A stretch of DNA of 64,000 bases from an uncultured Pelagibacteraceae bacterium (GCA_902536085.1 CACAWF010000002.1:17226-81225); one strand, 5' to 3'; counted from the stretch's first letter, positions 29,606-40,295 are shown. Notes: a model not told the origin generated them from the letters alone. Made by a program: numbers and translations.

Positions 29606-30747
29606 TTGTTACAAGGGTGTAAATTTTTTCTACTATTAGAAATATGTATTCTTCTATATTCCCCGTATTTATCGGATTTCCATAATTCGGAAATGTTATT
29701 ATCATTAATGTTTCCAACTACTAGCTTTGATTTATAATCAGAATCACATGGATTTACTTTTCCATCCCACCAAATAAACATTCTTCTCCATAAATCAGAG
29801 CATGGTTTAGAAATATCTGAAGGATCTTTATCATAAATATTTTCCCATGGATTGTAATCAACGAAAGCTACTTGATCTACCATTTTTTTCCAAAAACTTT
29901 CCATAGTATCTATACTTTGCTCATCATTAAATTTAACACCAGACACCCTTGAAATAATTTTGCTCTTTGGATAAGATTTTTGTCTAATATCGTTAAACAT
30001 TTCAATATTTTTAACAACTTTTTTTAATTCTCCGTTGACTCTTAATTTTGCGTATAATTTTTCCTCTGCCGCATCAGCTGAAAAAACTACTGTTTTAACT
30101 CCTCCGCTTAATATTGCATGAATAAATTTTTCATTAAGAAGAGAGGCATTAGTATTAAGCTTTAGGTTGAGAAATTTACCTTCTGTATACTCTAACATTT
30201 TGTCAATATTTTTATTAACTAAAGGTTCTCCTCTTGAAGCGATTGAAATAAATTCAATATTATTTTCTGCTTGGTCAATGATTGTTTTAAATAAGTTAAT
30301 ATCCATAGTTCCCATAAATCCATTTTTTTTGTTTGTGAAAGTTTTATCCGTTTCAAAACAAAATACACATCGATAATTACAAATCGAACTTGGCTCAATT
30401 TGTAAATAGGGAGGGTAATCGTCTACGATATTTTTTAAAGGAAAAATTTCATATCTATATCTGTGAATTAAATATTTTGGTATATCTTTTTTTTCAATTT
30501 TAAGTATCTCTTCACGAACGTGTGGGGTTATTTTAAAAACTTTGTCCTCTTTAGGATTTTCAATTTTAAAATCATTTTTTATTTTTTCAATTATATTTCT
30601 TTCTTCTAAAGTAAAATTTAATTTAAGGTCTTGGTTTATCAGTATTTGCTCAAGATATTTTTTAAAGTTTAAATTTTCACTTTCTTGAGAGGTTTTAAAA
30701 TTTATAAAACTATTGTGCTTTTTATATTCTCTTATTTTCTTGCTCAT
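29590..30747 (-). CDS. Radical SAM protein with SPASM-like C-terminus
   Basis: PSSICNYRCVFCFETD; C-terminal KPCSDLWRRMFIWWDGKVNPCDSDYK...HPCNNC. Confidence 0.92.
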   Translation of the reverse strand: MSKKIREYKKHNSFINFKTSQESENLNFKKYLEQILINQDLKLNFTLEERNIIEKIKNDFKIENPKEDKVFKITPHVREEILKIEKKDIPKYLIHRYRYEIFPLKNIVDDYPPYLQIEPSSICNYRCVFCFETDKTFTNKKNGFMGTMDINLFKTIIDQAENNIEFISIASRGEPLVNKNIDKMLEYTEGKFLNLKLNTNASLLNEKFIHAILSGGVKTVVFSADAAEEKLYAKLRVNGELKKVVKNIEMFNDIRQKSYPKSKIISRVSGVKFNDEQSIDTMESFWKKMVDQVAFVDYNPWENIYDKDPSDISKPCSDLWRRMFIWWDGKVNPCDSDYKSKLVVGNINDNNISELWKSDKYGEYRRIHISNSRKNLHPCNNCIVT

Positions 30748-31481
30748 AAAATTTTATTTTTTTTAATCCAATATTCTACAGATGGAAGCTGCCATTCAAA
30801 GTCAACGTCGCATCCCCCCCAAGAATGAATTGGTTTAATTTTTTTTCCCATCCATTTTTGTGGCAATAAACCATTTTTGAGATTTTCTAAACACTTTGGT
30901 CTGACTACAGAGACAGCCATGTCAGCAAAAAAAACATTTCCTTGAGAGTCTCTGTCGCAATTAAGTGTTTTTGGGTTTCCGAACGTTTTAAATGGAACAA
31001 ATGGTTTCAGGTAACCTTTTGAGTTCAATTTTCTTGCTCTTAAAGGGCTCCACATATTGTAGACTGACGTAGAAACTGCAGAGTCACAAAATTTGTCTCT
31101 TTTCAGAATTTTAATTCCATTATCAATTAAATTAGAATTAATTGTTGCTCCATTAGCAAACAACAGAACTAGAAAATCAATTTTTTTTTTTAATTTTTTT
31201 AATCTATTCTTTATTTCAAAATATCCAAATTCGAATACATGGTCGCCAAGTGCTTTGCTGTTATTAAGTTTTTTTGGTCTTTCGATAAATTCAGCATCAT
31301 ATTTTTTTGCAATTTTTTTAATTTTTGAGTCATCAGTAGATACATAAATCTTTTCAACAAACTTTGATTTTTTACACGCTAATAGCGGAAATTCGCACAA
31401 ATGTTTTCCTAAAATTTTTTTGGTATTTTTACCAGGAAATCCCCTGCTACCAGCTCTTCCAATCATCAAAGCTACAATCAT
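30744..31481 (-). CDS. Acylneuraminate cytidylyltransferase family protein
   Basis: IVALMIGRAGSRGFPGKNTKKILGKHLCEFPLLACKKS. Confidence 0.88.
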   Translation of the reverse strand: MIVALMIGRAGSRGFPGKNTKKILGKHLCEFPLLACKKSKFVEKIYVSTDDSKIKKIAKKYDAEFIERPKKLNNSKALGDHVFEFGYFEIKNRLKKLKKKIDFLVLLFANGATINSNLIDNGIKILKRDKFCDSAVSTSVYNMWSPLRARKLNSKGYLKPFVPFKTFGNPKTLNCDRDSQGNVFFADMAVSVVRPKCLENLKNGLLPQKWMGKKIKPIHSWGGCDVDFEWQLPSVEYWIKKNKIL

Positions 31482-32353
31482 TTTACCCGCAATTCCTTTT
31501 TAACCTCATTTACTAAACTTATTAAACTTTTTGTAAAGTTTAAATTTTTCTTAAGGGGGAGTTTTTTACCATATTTTGGCTTGTAGGTATAAGGTGTTTT
31601 TATATAGTGACCTAAAATTTTTTTATTTTTAAAAATAATTTTTCCTTTATAACCAAGAACTTTAGATAGAGTATTCAGAACACTTTTAATTTTTATTGAT
31701 TTACTTCCACTTAAAATAATGTGTTTATTTTTGAATCTCTTTTTAATAATGTCAGCTGTAATTTTAGCAGCATCTTTAACGTGAATATATTCTCTTTCAG
31801 TTTTACTATTTCCAAAATAAACTATTTTTTTTGCTTCTAACGAATTTTTGATAATTTTTTTTAACCCATTATTGAAATCAGACCTCTCTCCAAAAAGAGA
31901 TCCATATCGAAGTATTGTGTAATTTATCTTATATCGTTGGTGATATTCTTCTATATAATCCTCAGCAGCTTTTTTACTACTTCTATAAAAACCACCCTGA
32001 TGACTATTGACGTAAATAGAGCTGGCGTAAATAAATCTATTTATTTTATATTTCTTTGATAGCTCTAATAAAAAAATAGTACCAAGTATATTTAATTTAA
32101 CGGTTTCTAGAGGTTTCATTAGGGCTTCGTTAAGATCAGATAATGCTGCAAAATGAAAAACTACATCTTGATTTTTAACAACTTTTTCTAATTTTTTGTA
32201 ATTTAATAAATTTCCTCTTATAAATTTCTGATTTTTTTTTAACCAAGGCGACCTTTTTTTGTCAAATATCGTAACTTTATATCCCTTAGCTGTTAACATA
32301 TCGGCCACATGGGATCCCAAAAAACCGCTGCCTCCTGTAACTAAACATCTCAT
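31478..32353 (-). CDS. NAD-dependent epimerase/dehydratase
   Basis: RCLVTGGSGFLGSHVADMLTAKGYKVTIFDKK. Confidence 0.92.
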   Translation of the reverse strand: MRCLVTGGSGFLGSHVADMLTAKGYKVTIFDKKRSPWLKKNQKFIRGNLLNYKKLEKVVKNQDVVFHFAALSDLNEALMKPLETVKLNILGTIFLLELSKKYKINRFIYASSIYVNSHQGGFYRSSKKAAEDYIEEYHQRYKINYTILRYGSLFGERSDFNNGLKKIIKNSLEAKKIVYFGNSKTEREYIHVKDAAKITADIIKKRFKNKHIILSGSKSIKIKSVLNTLSKVLGYKGKIIFKNKKILGHYIKTPYTYKPKYGKKLPLKKNLNFTKSLISLVNEVKKELRVK

Positions 32354-32357
32354 AAAT

Positions 32358-32765
32358 TTACCAATTAAACTTTATCTGATTAAGTTTTTTGTTTAAGACC
32401 TCATTTTTATTATGTTTTATGTTAGAAAAATTTACAATAATTGATTTTTTCGAAGACATATTTTTGAAAGCAAACCAAATATTGGGTCCTATAAATAATC
32501 TTTTTGGATTATTTTCATTTAAATTTTTTTTATAAAATTTTTTTCTTTTATCATCATAAAATACAAATTTTACTTTTCCAGAAATAACAAAAATGTTCAT
32601 ATTCATTTTTTTATGTTTTTTCCAACCTTTTATTTTTTTTGGCTTTATAGTCGAAAAATAGATTTCGCCAAATCCTTTATATCCGTTTTGCCCTTTTTTT
32701 AAAAAAGTTAAAACGTTCCCTTTTTGTGAAAATATATTTTTCTGTTTATAAATTTTTATTTTCAA
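32358..32765 (-). CDS. Small cupin-like protein (WxcM/FdtA-like or sugar 3,5-epimerase-like)
   Basis: Short beta-rich sequence: GFGEIYFSTIKPKKIKGWKKHKKMNMNIFVISGKVKFVFYDD. Confidence 0.6.
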   Translation of the reverse strand: MKIKIYKQKNIFSQKGNVLTFLKKGQNGYKGFGEIYFSTIKPKKIKGWKKHKKMNMNIFVISGKVKFVFYDDKRKKFYKKNLNENNPKRLFIGPNIWFAFKNMSSKKSIIVNFSNIKHNKNEVLNKKLNQIKFNW

Positions 32766-32769
32766 TTTG

Positions 32770-33972
32770 TTACTTTGAGTTCAATTTTTGATTCAAATGA
32801 TTTATATACTGTTCTACCATTTTATCTTCATTGAATTTTATCTGAATTATTTCTTGATATTTTTTAGCAAGATCGCACCATTTTTCTCTATTATCTATGA
32901 ATTCAATTATCTTTTCCTTAATTGAATCTGGTGAGGATGGTTTTATAATTAAGCTATATTTTTTTTCTAAAAATTCACTTACTGCACCCACATCTGTAGC
33001 TATAATTGGAACACCAAGGGAAGCGCTTTCTAACATTGATAAACCAAATCCCTCGAATGATCTAGTTAAAGACAAAACCAAATCTAAATTACTTATAATT
33101 TCTGTAACCGGCTTATCTATATATCCTTTAAAAAAAACATTTTTAAGATCATATGTTTTTACTAAATGTTTTAGAGTTTCAACTTCCTCTAATTTTCCAT
33201 CACCAATGATATTAAATCTTATTTTTTGTAAATAACTCTTAGGTAGCTTATTTATTGCATATATTAAATCTCTATGACCTTTATATTCCTCTATTCTAGA
33301 AACTATACCGGCTTCAATAACATCTGTTTTTTTTTTCAAGTTATTAATTTTTTTTTTCTCTCCTGAAATACCATGATGAATTATAATAGTATCAACCTTA
33401 TCATTATCTAATAAATTGGATTTATAAAATAATGTTTTTTTCGTAGCTTCTGAAACAGCTATTACGCTAGAAATGATTTTTGATATTCTATTATTAATCA
33501 AGCGTAAAAAGAAATTCATAAAAGGTGGAGGGAACACACATGCGTGATGTACAACAAGAGAAACTACAGGAATATTTAATGAGGAGGCAGATAATGCTCC
33601 AGCCATCTCTCCCCTAATTTGACCATATCCACCACAAATGCCCAGATATGCATCATATTTTTTTTTTTTAAGTAAATTTTTAAGTTGATAATAAGTGTAA
33701 ATAAAAAATAGAGGTTTCAAAAAGTAGTATAGTTTATTAATTATTTGATTGTCGAATTGAAAATTAAGAATAGAATTATATTCTATAATTTCTAATGATA
33801 AATTTTTATTTGATCTAATAAATCTTTTAAGACCTTTATTGTTTTTATTAGAAAAAATTGTCACTTTAATTTTTTCAAACATTCTGTTGTTTAATAAATA
33901 GTTTAAATACGAGTCTACACCACCCCACTCGATTTGTTCCCATATAATAGCGATTGAATTGACTTTTTTCAT
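32770..33972 (-). CDS. Family 4 glycosyltransferase
   Basis: EAGIVSRIEEYKGHRDLIYAI, FEGFGLSMLESASLGVPIIATDVGAVSEFL. Confidence 0.93.
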   Translation of the reverse strand: MKKVNSIAIIWEQIEWGGVDSYLNYLLNNRMFEKIKVTIFSNKNNKGLKRFIRSNKNLSLEIIEYNSILNFQFDNQIINKLYYFLKPLFFIYTYYQLKNLLKKKKYDAYLGICGGYGQIRGEMAGALSASSLNIPVVSLVVHHACVFPPPFMNFFLRLINNRISKIISSVIAVSEATKKTLFYKSNLLDNDKVDTIIIHHGISGEKKKINNLKKKTDVIEAGIVSRIEEYKGHRDLIYAINKLPKSYLQKIRFNIIGDGKLEEVETLKHLVKTYDLKNVFFKGYIDKPVTEIISNLDLVLSLTRSFEGFGLSMLESASLGVPIIATDVGAVSEFLEKKYSLIIKPSSPDSIKEKIIEFIDNREKWCDLAKKYQEIIQIKFNEDKMVEQYINHLNQKLNSK

Positions 33973-35720
33973 GTAATAAATAATTTTAAATCATTAATCG
34001 GATCGACCGATTTTTTTGCGAATAAATTACAAAATTTTATTCTTAAGTTCTGAACTTGCTTATTTTTCCACCAATTATCGATATTTTCAAAATTTTTATT
34101 TACAAATTTAGCAGCTTTAATTGGATCGTAAAAAACAATATTTTTTTTTTCTAATTCTTTAATTATACCCTTGTGCTTTGGCCTAATTGTTTCTAAATTT
34201 TTTCTTAAAAGAATAATAGTCGGGATATTTAGAAATATACTTTGTAAAAAAGTTGTTGAATTTAAATCATGTATAACTATTTTACTTTTTTCTAGCTGCT
34301 CAAAAAAGTTTTTCTCGCCCTTATCGAAAGAAATATTTCCGTTGAAATAATTTTTATTGAAATTTAAAAGAAATAATCTATTTAATTTCTCAAGATACCT
34401 GATTATGATTTTTTTTTGTATCTTTTTTTTTATTGAATTTGTAAATAAAACTATATCGTTTATTTTATTTAATCTGTCGATATTTGTTTTTGGCATCGAA
34501 CTAATGGAAAACGAATATTTACCATGATAGTGAAATGGAATGAGAATTTTATCTTTATTGCCTATTTTTTGATTAATCGCTTGATTGCTTAGTAAAAGTG
34601 AGTAAAATTTTTTTACTGATTTTTTCATATCGCTCCATCCCCAAGTTAAAAAAGTGTCAGACATCTCCTTTTGCATATCTTCCTCTATACTAAATTTTTC
34701 AAGTCCAAACCCACCGCCATGTTGTAAAATTATATACTTTGCTCCTTGTTCCGTCATTTCAGCTGTCCAAACTTTAAATTGTTCATTAATCTTATAGTCG
34801 TATGCTGTTAATATTTTTTTACAAGACTTAGGCCAATATGATTTTGCTATCGACTCTTTTATACTTTTATAGTCTTCTAAATAACTTTTAGGTATAAATA
34901 AATGCACGTTTTGCAAAAAAAAATTTTCAAAACTATATTTGCTTTTATTTGTTTTTTTTTTAAAAAAAAGCTCTCTTTTTTTTATGTCAATTATATTTTT
35001 TTTGTAATCTTCAATTAGCCAAAAAAAAGGAAACTGTTTAAGTTTAAGATTTAAAATTATATTATGTTTTTTTTTAAATCCAATATTAAATATTATAATT
35101 TTGCTTTTGAAAAAAAACGAAAAGAATTTAAATGCTAATATAAATAATCTTTTCTTAATTTTATTTGGAATGTTAAGAGCAAATTGAACGTATTCTGTTT
35201 TTTGCTTTTTTATTTTAATCTTTTTATTTATTATTTTTTTTGAATTAAATTCAAGTATTTTTGTTATAATCCATAAATTAGTACTTTTGCTAAACCAGCC
35301 AATATCTTTATAATCTTCAAAAATTAAGTCTTTGTCTGCATATTCATAAAGATCAATTTTGAATTTTTTTTTATTAATTTGATTGACCATTTCCCACTTA
35401 TCAAAAGTCATATTTAAAATATTTATTAACCAAGGTAATATTATTATTTTCCAATATTTTTCACTGTAATTTGTATTGTGATATTCGTTTAAATTTTTTA
35501 CTAGAATTTTAAAAATTTTTTTTTGAATTTTTTTTAAAAACTTGTAGTCTTTTTCTAATTTTCTATCACTATTCCAATGATATTCATTGACAACTTTTTT
35601 TTTGAATTTTGAAAAACTATTTTTATCTAATTTTTTTGGGTCGTCTAAACACCAATCACCGAAGTATATATGCTTATTTTTTTTAAAATTTTTCGAGTTT
35701 TCAAAGAGAATTGATTTCAT
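33969..35720 (-). CDS. LIC12162-family surface glycan transferase
   Basis: IYFGDWCL, WNSDRKLEKDYKFL, QHGGGFGL, GWSDMKKSVKKFY, NSTTFLQSIFLNIPTIIL. Confidence 0.75.
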   Translation of the reverse strand: MKSILFENSKNFKKNKHIYFGDWCLDDPKKLDKNSFSKFKKKVVNEYHWNSDRKLEKDYKFLKKIQKKIFKILVKNLNEYHNTNYSEKYWKIIILPWLINILNMTFDKWEMVNQINKKKFKIDLYEYADKDLIFEDYKDIGWFSKSTNLWIITKILEFNSKKIINKKIKIKKQKTEYVQFALNIPNKIKKRLFILAFKFFSFFFKSKIIIFNIGFKKKHNIILNLKLKQFPFFWLIEDYKKNIIDIKKRELFFKKKTNKSKYSFENFFLQNVHLFIPKSYLEDYKSIKESIAKSYWPKSCKKILTAYDYKINEQFKVWTAEMTEQGAKYIILQHGGGFGLEKFSIEEDMQKEMSDTFLTWGWSDMKKSVKKFYSLLLSNQAINQKIGNKDKILIPFHYHGKYSFSISSMPKTNIDRLNKINDIVLFTNSIKKKIQKKIIIRYLEKLNRLFLLNFNKNYFNGNISFDKGEKNFFEQLEKSKIVIHDLNSTTFLQSIFLNIPTIILLRKNLETIRPKHKGIIKELEKKNIVFYDPIKAAKFVNKNFENIDNWWKNKQVQNLRIKFCNLFAKKSVDPINDLKLFIT

Positions 35721-37460
35721 TTATTTATTAAATTTTTCAAAATTTCCGGAGTCAATTATTTTACCGTTTTCAACTCTATAAATTATGTCTGATTGTTTAA
35801 GTGTTCCAATTCTATGTGCGACTGAAATAAATGTTTTATCTTTAAATTTATAAATTTCTTCTAGTATCTTGTTTTCAGTAAACGTATCTAAAGAACTAGT
35901 TGCTTCATCTAAAATTATAATCTGTGGATTTCCTAATAGAGCACGAGCTATTCCTACCCTTTGTATTTCCCCAACCGATAAATTAATACCTTTTTCTCCT
36001 AGGTTGTGGTCGAGACCTAAATGAAGTCTTTTAAATAAATTGAATAAATTTGTTTTTTTTAATAATTCAATAATATATGTATCATCAAATTTTTTCTGGT
36101 CTGAACCAAATAAAATATTGTTTTTAAGCGTATCATCTAAAATAAATATTTTTTGAGGTATATAAGCAACTTTTGTTTTCCAATTATTATTTGTTTTAAA
36201 AATTGATTTACCATCAATTTTTATATCTCCAATATTTGGTTTTAATATTCCAGATATTATTTCAATTATTGTGCTTTTACCTGATCCACTAGTTCCTATA
36301 ATACCGATTTTTTTATTAACTGGTATTTTCAAATATATATCTTCAATTTTAAATTCTCTATTGTTTGGATATTGATATTTTTTTATGTCTACCAGGATTT
36401 CTTTATATAGAGAGATATCTTCTGACTTTTCTTTTTGATTTAGTAAATCTAATTTAAAAGTTTTTGCCTCACTAGTTAAAACTTCTACAGCTGGAAAACA
36501 AAACTTAATCATCTGTATATTGTTTATAATTCTATTTGCTGAAGGCATTATTCTAAAAGCTGCAGCTAAGTATAAGGCTAATATAGAAAAAGTTTCTGAA
36601 AATTGAATATTTGATCTACTTAATAAAACAAAAATTATAATTACAATCAAAATAGCAACAAATTCGAATAGATGCCTTGGAATTTGATTTAAAAAATTTA
36701 TTTTAAGTGAAATATTTGCTAATTTTTGATTTTGATCAAAGAATTTACTGTAAAAAAAGTTTTCTCTTTCCATCATCTTAATGTCCTTTACTGCTCCAAA
36801 TCCTTCCTGCAAAAATTGGATTCTTTTTTTTTCCAAATTTTGTCTAGTGTAGCCCCAATCTTTAATATAATTTTTAAAATAGCTTATATAAATTGTTCCA
36901 ACAGTTATAAAAATTATAAAGGTAATCGATGTTACAAAAGGATTTATAAACATCAAAAAAACAAAAATTGAGGATAAAATTATTGTTTCTAAGCTTACTA
37001 GTAGAGAGCTCATGTAAAATCTGATCAGATGATCGATTTCACTCATAATATTTCTTAAAAATTCAGAAGAATTTTTTCCAATAAAAAAGCTGTAGTCTTT
37101 ACCAATGTAATTCTTAAAAAATTTATTAGATAAATTAAATTTAAAATTATTTAAAAAGCTTTGCTCATACCATGATATGAAAATTAAAAAAATTATTTTA
37201 AAAAGATAAATTAAAATAAATAATAATACAAAAAAATAAATTAGATTTTCTTTTGACATTGAAAATGTTTCAAGGATAAAATTTACAAGTTCATTATTAT
37301 TAATTTCATTAGAAATAAATAGAGACGAAATGGGTAAAATCATACTTAAACCTAGGAGTTCAAGTAAGGATGCAAATCCCATAAAAATAAATAAAAATAT
37401 AATTTTATTTTTTTCTTTCTTTTCGAAAAGATTGAAAATTTTCATATTTTTAAATTTCAT
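35721..37460 (-). CDS. ABC transporter, fused permease and ATPase (PglK/MsbA-like flippase)
   Basis: TM domain then Walker A GTSGSGKSTIIEIISG, signature NLSVGEIQRVGIARALL, Walker B IIILDEATSSLD. Confidence 0.92.
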   Translation of the reverse strand: MKFKNMKIFNLFEKKEKNKIIFLFIFMGFASLLELLGLSMILPISSLFISNEINNNELVNFILETFSMSKENLIYFFVLLFILIYLFKIIFLIFISWYEQSFLNNFKFNLSNKFFKNYIGKDYSFFIGKNSSEFLRNIMSEIDHLIRFYMSSLLVSLETIILSSIFVFLMFINPFVTSITFIIFITVGTIYISYFKNYIKDWGYTRQNLEKKRIQFLQEGFGAVKDIKMMERENFFYSKFFDQNQKLANISLKINFLNQIPRHLFEFVAILIVIIIFVLLSRSNIQFSETFSILALYLAAAFRIMPSANRIINNIQMIKFCFPAVEVLTSEAKTFKLDLLNQKEKSEDISLYKEILVDIKKYQYPNNREFKIEDIYLKIPVNKKIGIIGTSGSGKSTIIEIISGILKPNIGDIKIDGKSIFKTNNNWKTKVAYIPQKIFILDDTLKNNILFGSDQKKFDDTYIIELLKKTNLFNLFKRLHLGLDHNLGEKGINLSVGEIQRVGIARALLGNPQIIILDEATSSLDTFTENKILEEIYKFKDKTFISVAHRIGTLKQSDIIYRVENGKIIDSGNFEKFNK

Positions 37461-38140
37461 TTTTTTCTAATAATTTTCTTAAATTTCAGTAAGTCTTCCA
37501 TGGTATCAATGTCTATAGATCTTGAAGTTGGGATTTTAATATACGTACATTTATTTTTTTTTTGCCAAATGAATGGTTTAGAAAAATTTAGATAGAATTT
37601 TTTTTTAGCCAAAAAGATTGCTCCATTTAAAGAGAAATATTTTTTCTTTACTTTTTTAGAGTTAAAATTAAATTTCAAGAGATTTTTTTTTGTTTCAACA
37701 TTAAATTTTTTTTTTTTTTTTGAAGCTGAAATAGATATAAGTGAACTGAAATTTTTATCAATTATATGCTCTATGGACTTATCAATATCTTTACTATTTC
37801 TAAGTGGAGAAGTTGGTTGTAGCAGCAAAACATAGTCACATTTAAACTTAATTTTTTTAAGAACATGTTTAATTACTTCCTCTGAATCTACGTGATCATT
37901 AGAAAGATATTTTGGTCTTTTAAATGGAACATCAAATCCTATCCTAGTAGCTAAATTTTTTATCTTTTCACTTTCTGTAGACAATATTGAACAGTCAATA
38001 TATTTAGAATTCTTTATTGCTTCATATGTCCAATTTATTAAAATTTTACCTCGACTTACTTTAATTATGTTTTTTTGCTTTAGTCTTTTACTTGAGAGTC
38101 TAGCAGGAACTATAGCTAAAATTTTCTTTCCTTTATACAT
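37457..38140 (-). CDS. Acylneuraminate cytidylyltransferase family protein
   Basis: ILAIVPARLSSKRLKQKNIIKV, LLLQPTSPLRNSKDIDKSIEHI. Confidence 0.92.
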   Translation of the reverse strand: MYKGKKILAIVPARLSSKRLKQKNIIKVSRGKILINWTYEAIKNSKYIDCSILSTESEKIKNLATRIGFDVPFKRPKYLSNDHVDSEEVIKHVLKKIKFKCDYVLLLQPTSPLRNSKDIDKSIEHIIDKNFSSLISISASKKKKKFNVETKKNLLKFNFNSKKVKKKYFSLNGAIFLAKKKFYLNFSKPFIWQKKNKCTYIKIPTSRSIDIDTMEDLLKFKKIIRKK

Positions 38141-38144
38141 TTAG

Positions 38145-39335
38145 TCAATTTTTAGAAATTTTTTTCAGCGTAGAAATTACTTTTAATAAATCTGATTTTT
38201 TCAAATTTGTACTGGATGGAACTAATATCGTATTATTGAAAATTCTCTCTGAATTGGAAATATTATATCTTTGATATTTCTTATAAGGCTTTTGAAGGTG
38301 CAAAGGTTTCCAAATCGATCTTGTTTCAATCCCTTTTGAATAGAGAAAATTAATTATATATTCTTTTTTTAATATCAAGTGCTTTTTGCAATTAATCGAT
38401 AACATCCAGCAATTATTATCCGCGTAAGGAGGTTGATTATTAAAAGTAAAATTTTTTAAATTTTTAAATCTAGATGAATAAAAATTTTTAATTTTTTTCT
38501 TTATTCCTAAAAAAGTTTTAATTTTTTCTAGTTGCGCTAAACCAACTGAAGCCTGTAAATTTGTTAACCTATAATTGAACCCAATATCGTCATGTTCATA
38601 GTTTAACTTATCTACTGATGCTTGTGTCGAAAGGTGAAAAGATTTTTTAGCTAGTTCTTTAGAATTTGTAATTATTACTCCGCCTCCACCACTTGTGATA
38701 ATTTTATTTCCATTAAATGAAATGCATCCTAAATCTCCCACTGTTCCAGCATATCTATTTTTTAATTTTCCATATAAATACTTAGTACCTAAAGCACCGG
38801 CTGCATCCTCGATAACTTTTATTTTCTTTTTTTTACACAATGCTAAAATTTCTTTAATGTTCGCAGCATTACCAAAAACATGTACAACGATTAAAGCGCT
38901 AATTTTTCTATTTGTTTTTTTGTTAAAGGTTTTGCCATTCTTTGAAAAAGTTTCTTTTAGTAAAAATGATTTGGTTTTATCATAATCTAAATTAAAAAAT
39001 TCATCACAATCAATAAAAACTGGGCTAGCATCTAAATACCTGACTGCATTTGCAGTTGCGATAAAACTCATTGTAGGGACAATAACCTCATCTTTAGGTT
39101 CAACACCTGCAACTCTTAAGGCTAGATGAAGTGCTGAAGTACCGCTATTACAAGAAACGGCATATCTTACATTTAAAAATTTACTCAGTTTTTTCTCAAA
39201 TTTATTTACATATTCTCCAACTGTAGAAACGTAAGATGTTTTGATACAATTTTTTAGATATTTTTTTTCATTACCAATCAAATTTGGAATTGATAATGGT
39301 ATAAACTTATTTTTCTTAAATTTCATAATTTCCAA
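38145..39335 (-). CDS. DegT/DnrJ/EryC1/StrS aminotransferase, LegC-like
   Basis: SCNSGTSALHLALRVAGVEPKDEVIVPTMSFIATANAVRYLDASPVFIDCD, ISFNGNKIITSGGGGVIIT. Confidence 0.9.
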   Translation of the reverse strand: MEIMKFKKNKFIPLSIPNLIGNEKKYLKNCIKTSYVSTVGEYVNKFEKKLSKFLNVRYAVSCNSGTSALHLALRVAGVEPKDEVIVPTMSFIATANAVRYLDASPVFIDCDEFFNLDYDKTKSFLLKETFSKNGKTFNKKTNRKISALIVVHVFGNAANIKEILALCKKKKIKVIEDAAGALGTKYLYGKLKNRYAGTVGDLGCISFNGNKIITSGGGGVIITNSKELAKKSFHLSTQASVDKLNYEHDDIGFNYRLTNLQASVGLAQLEKIKTFLGIKKKIKNFYSSRFKNLKNFTFNNQPPYADNNCWMLSINCKKHLILKKEYIINFLYSKGIETRSIWKPLHLQKPYKKYQRYNISNSERIFNNTILVPSSTNLKKSDLLKVISTLKKISKN

Positions 39336-40293
39336 ACAACTTCTTATTTTTATTTTTAAATAAGTTAAAATTTTCTATTATTTCATCTATACCAAAAGAC
39401 ACTGGATATTTTGCTTTAAACTTTAATTTTTTTTTAATTTTTGAAAAATCTACTTTATAATTTCTTGGATCAATGTCTCCTGATTTAAAAATAACTTTTG
39501 TTTTCGTTATTTTATTTGAAATCAACTCTACAATATCTTTTTTCCTGTAATTATTCTCATCACTTCCACAATTAAAAATTTCAAAGTTAAGTTTATTTTT
39601 TTCTTCATTAAGAACAGAAAAAATTATTCTAGCAAAATCTTTTACATGACAATAAGGTCTCCATGTATTTGGATCATAAACTTCCAGCACTTTTTTGTGA
39701 AGTAAATCAAATGTAAATTCATTAACTGTCAAATCAAATCTCATTCTTGGTGATAATCCAAATGCAGTTGCAAATCTAAGTATAATTGGCTCGTAATTAA
39801 TTTTTTTATTTTGTTTGTTTAAAATAAAATTTTCTATTTCTACTTTTGCTTTGGCATATAAAGATAAAGGTTTCAATTCGAAGTTTTCATCTGCTTTTAA
39901 ATCTTGATTTATTAATCCATAGTTGGAACAAGTTGAAATGAATATAAGTTTACCGACCATTTCATTTTCAAAAAAATCAATGCACTTTTTGATACCATCT
40001 ATATTAGTAATTTTATTTAATTTTGGATACTTTTTAGTTATTGGATCGCCTACGAGTCCACCAAGAATTATCACATCTGTAGAGTCATTTATTTCAAGAT
40101 TTACTTTATTTAAATCTGAAAAATTTCCATTAATTAATTTGAAATGATCATTTTTTTGTAAATGCTTAATGCTATTAAAGTTTTTATAAATAAAATTATC
40201 TAATATTGTAACATTAAAGCTTTTTCTTAATAGTTCTTCAGCAATAACTGTTCCAACATATCCAGCTCCACCAATAAGTATAACGTTTCTCAT
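39316..40293 (-). CDS. NAD-dependent epimerase/dehydratase
   Basis: NVILIGGAGYVGTVIAEELLRKSFNVTILDNF. Confidence 0.92.
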   Translation of the reverse strand: MRNVILIGGAGYVGTVIAEELLRKSFNVTILDNFIYKNFNSIKHLQKNDHFKLINGNFSDLNKVNLEINDSTDVIILGGLVGDPITKKYPKLNKITNIDGIKKCIDFFENEMVGKLIFISTCSNYGLINQDLKADENFELKPLSLYAKAKVEIENFILNKQNKKINYEPIILRFATAFGLSPRMRFDLTVNEFTFDLLHKKVLEVYDPNTWRPYCHVKDFARIIFSVLNEEKNKLNFEIFNCGSDENNYRKKDIVELISNKITKTKVIFKSGDIDPRNYKVDFSKIKKKLKFKAKYPVSFGIDEIIENFNLFKNKNKKLFGNYEI

Positions 40294-40295
40294 AT

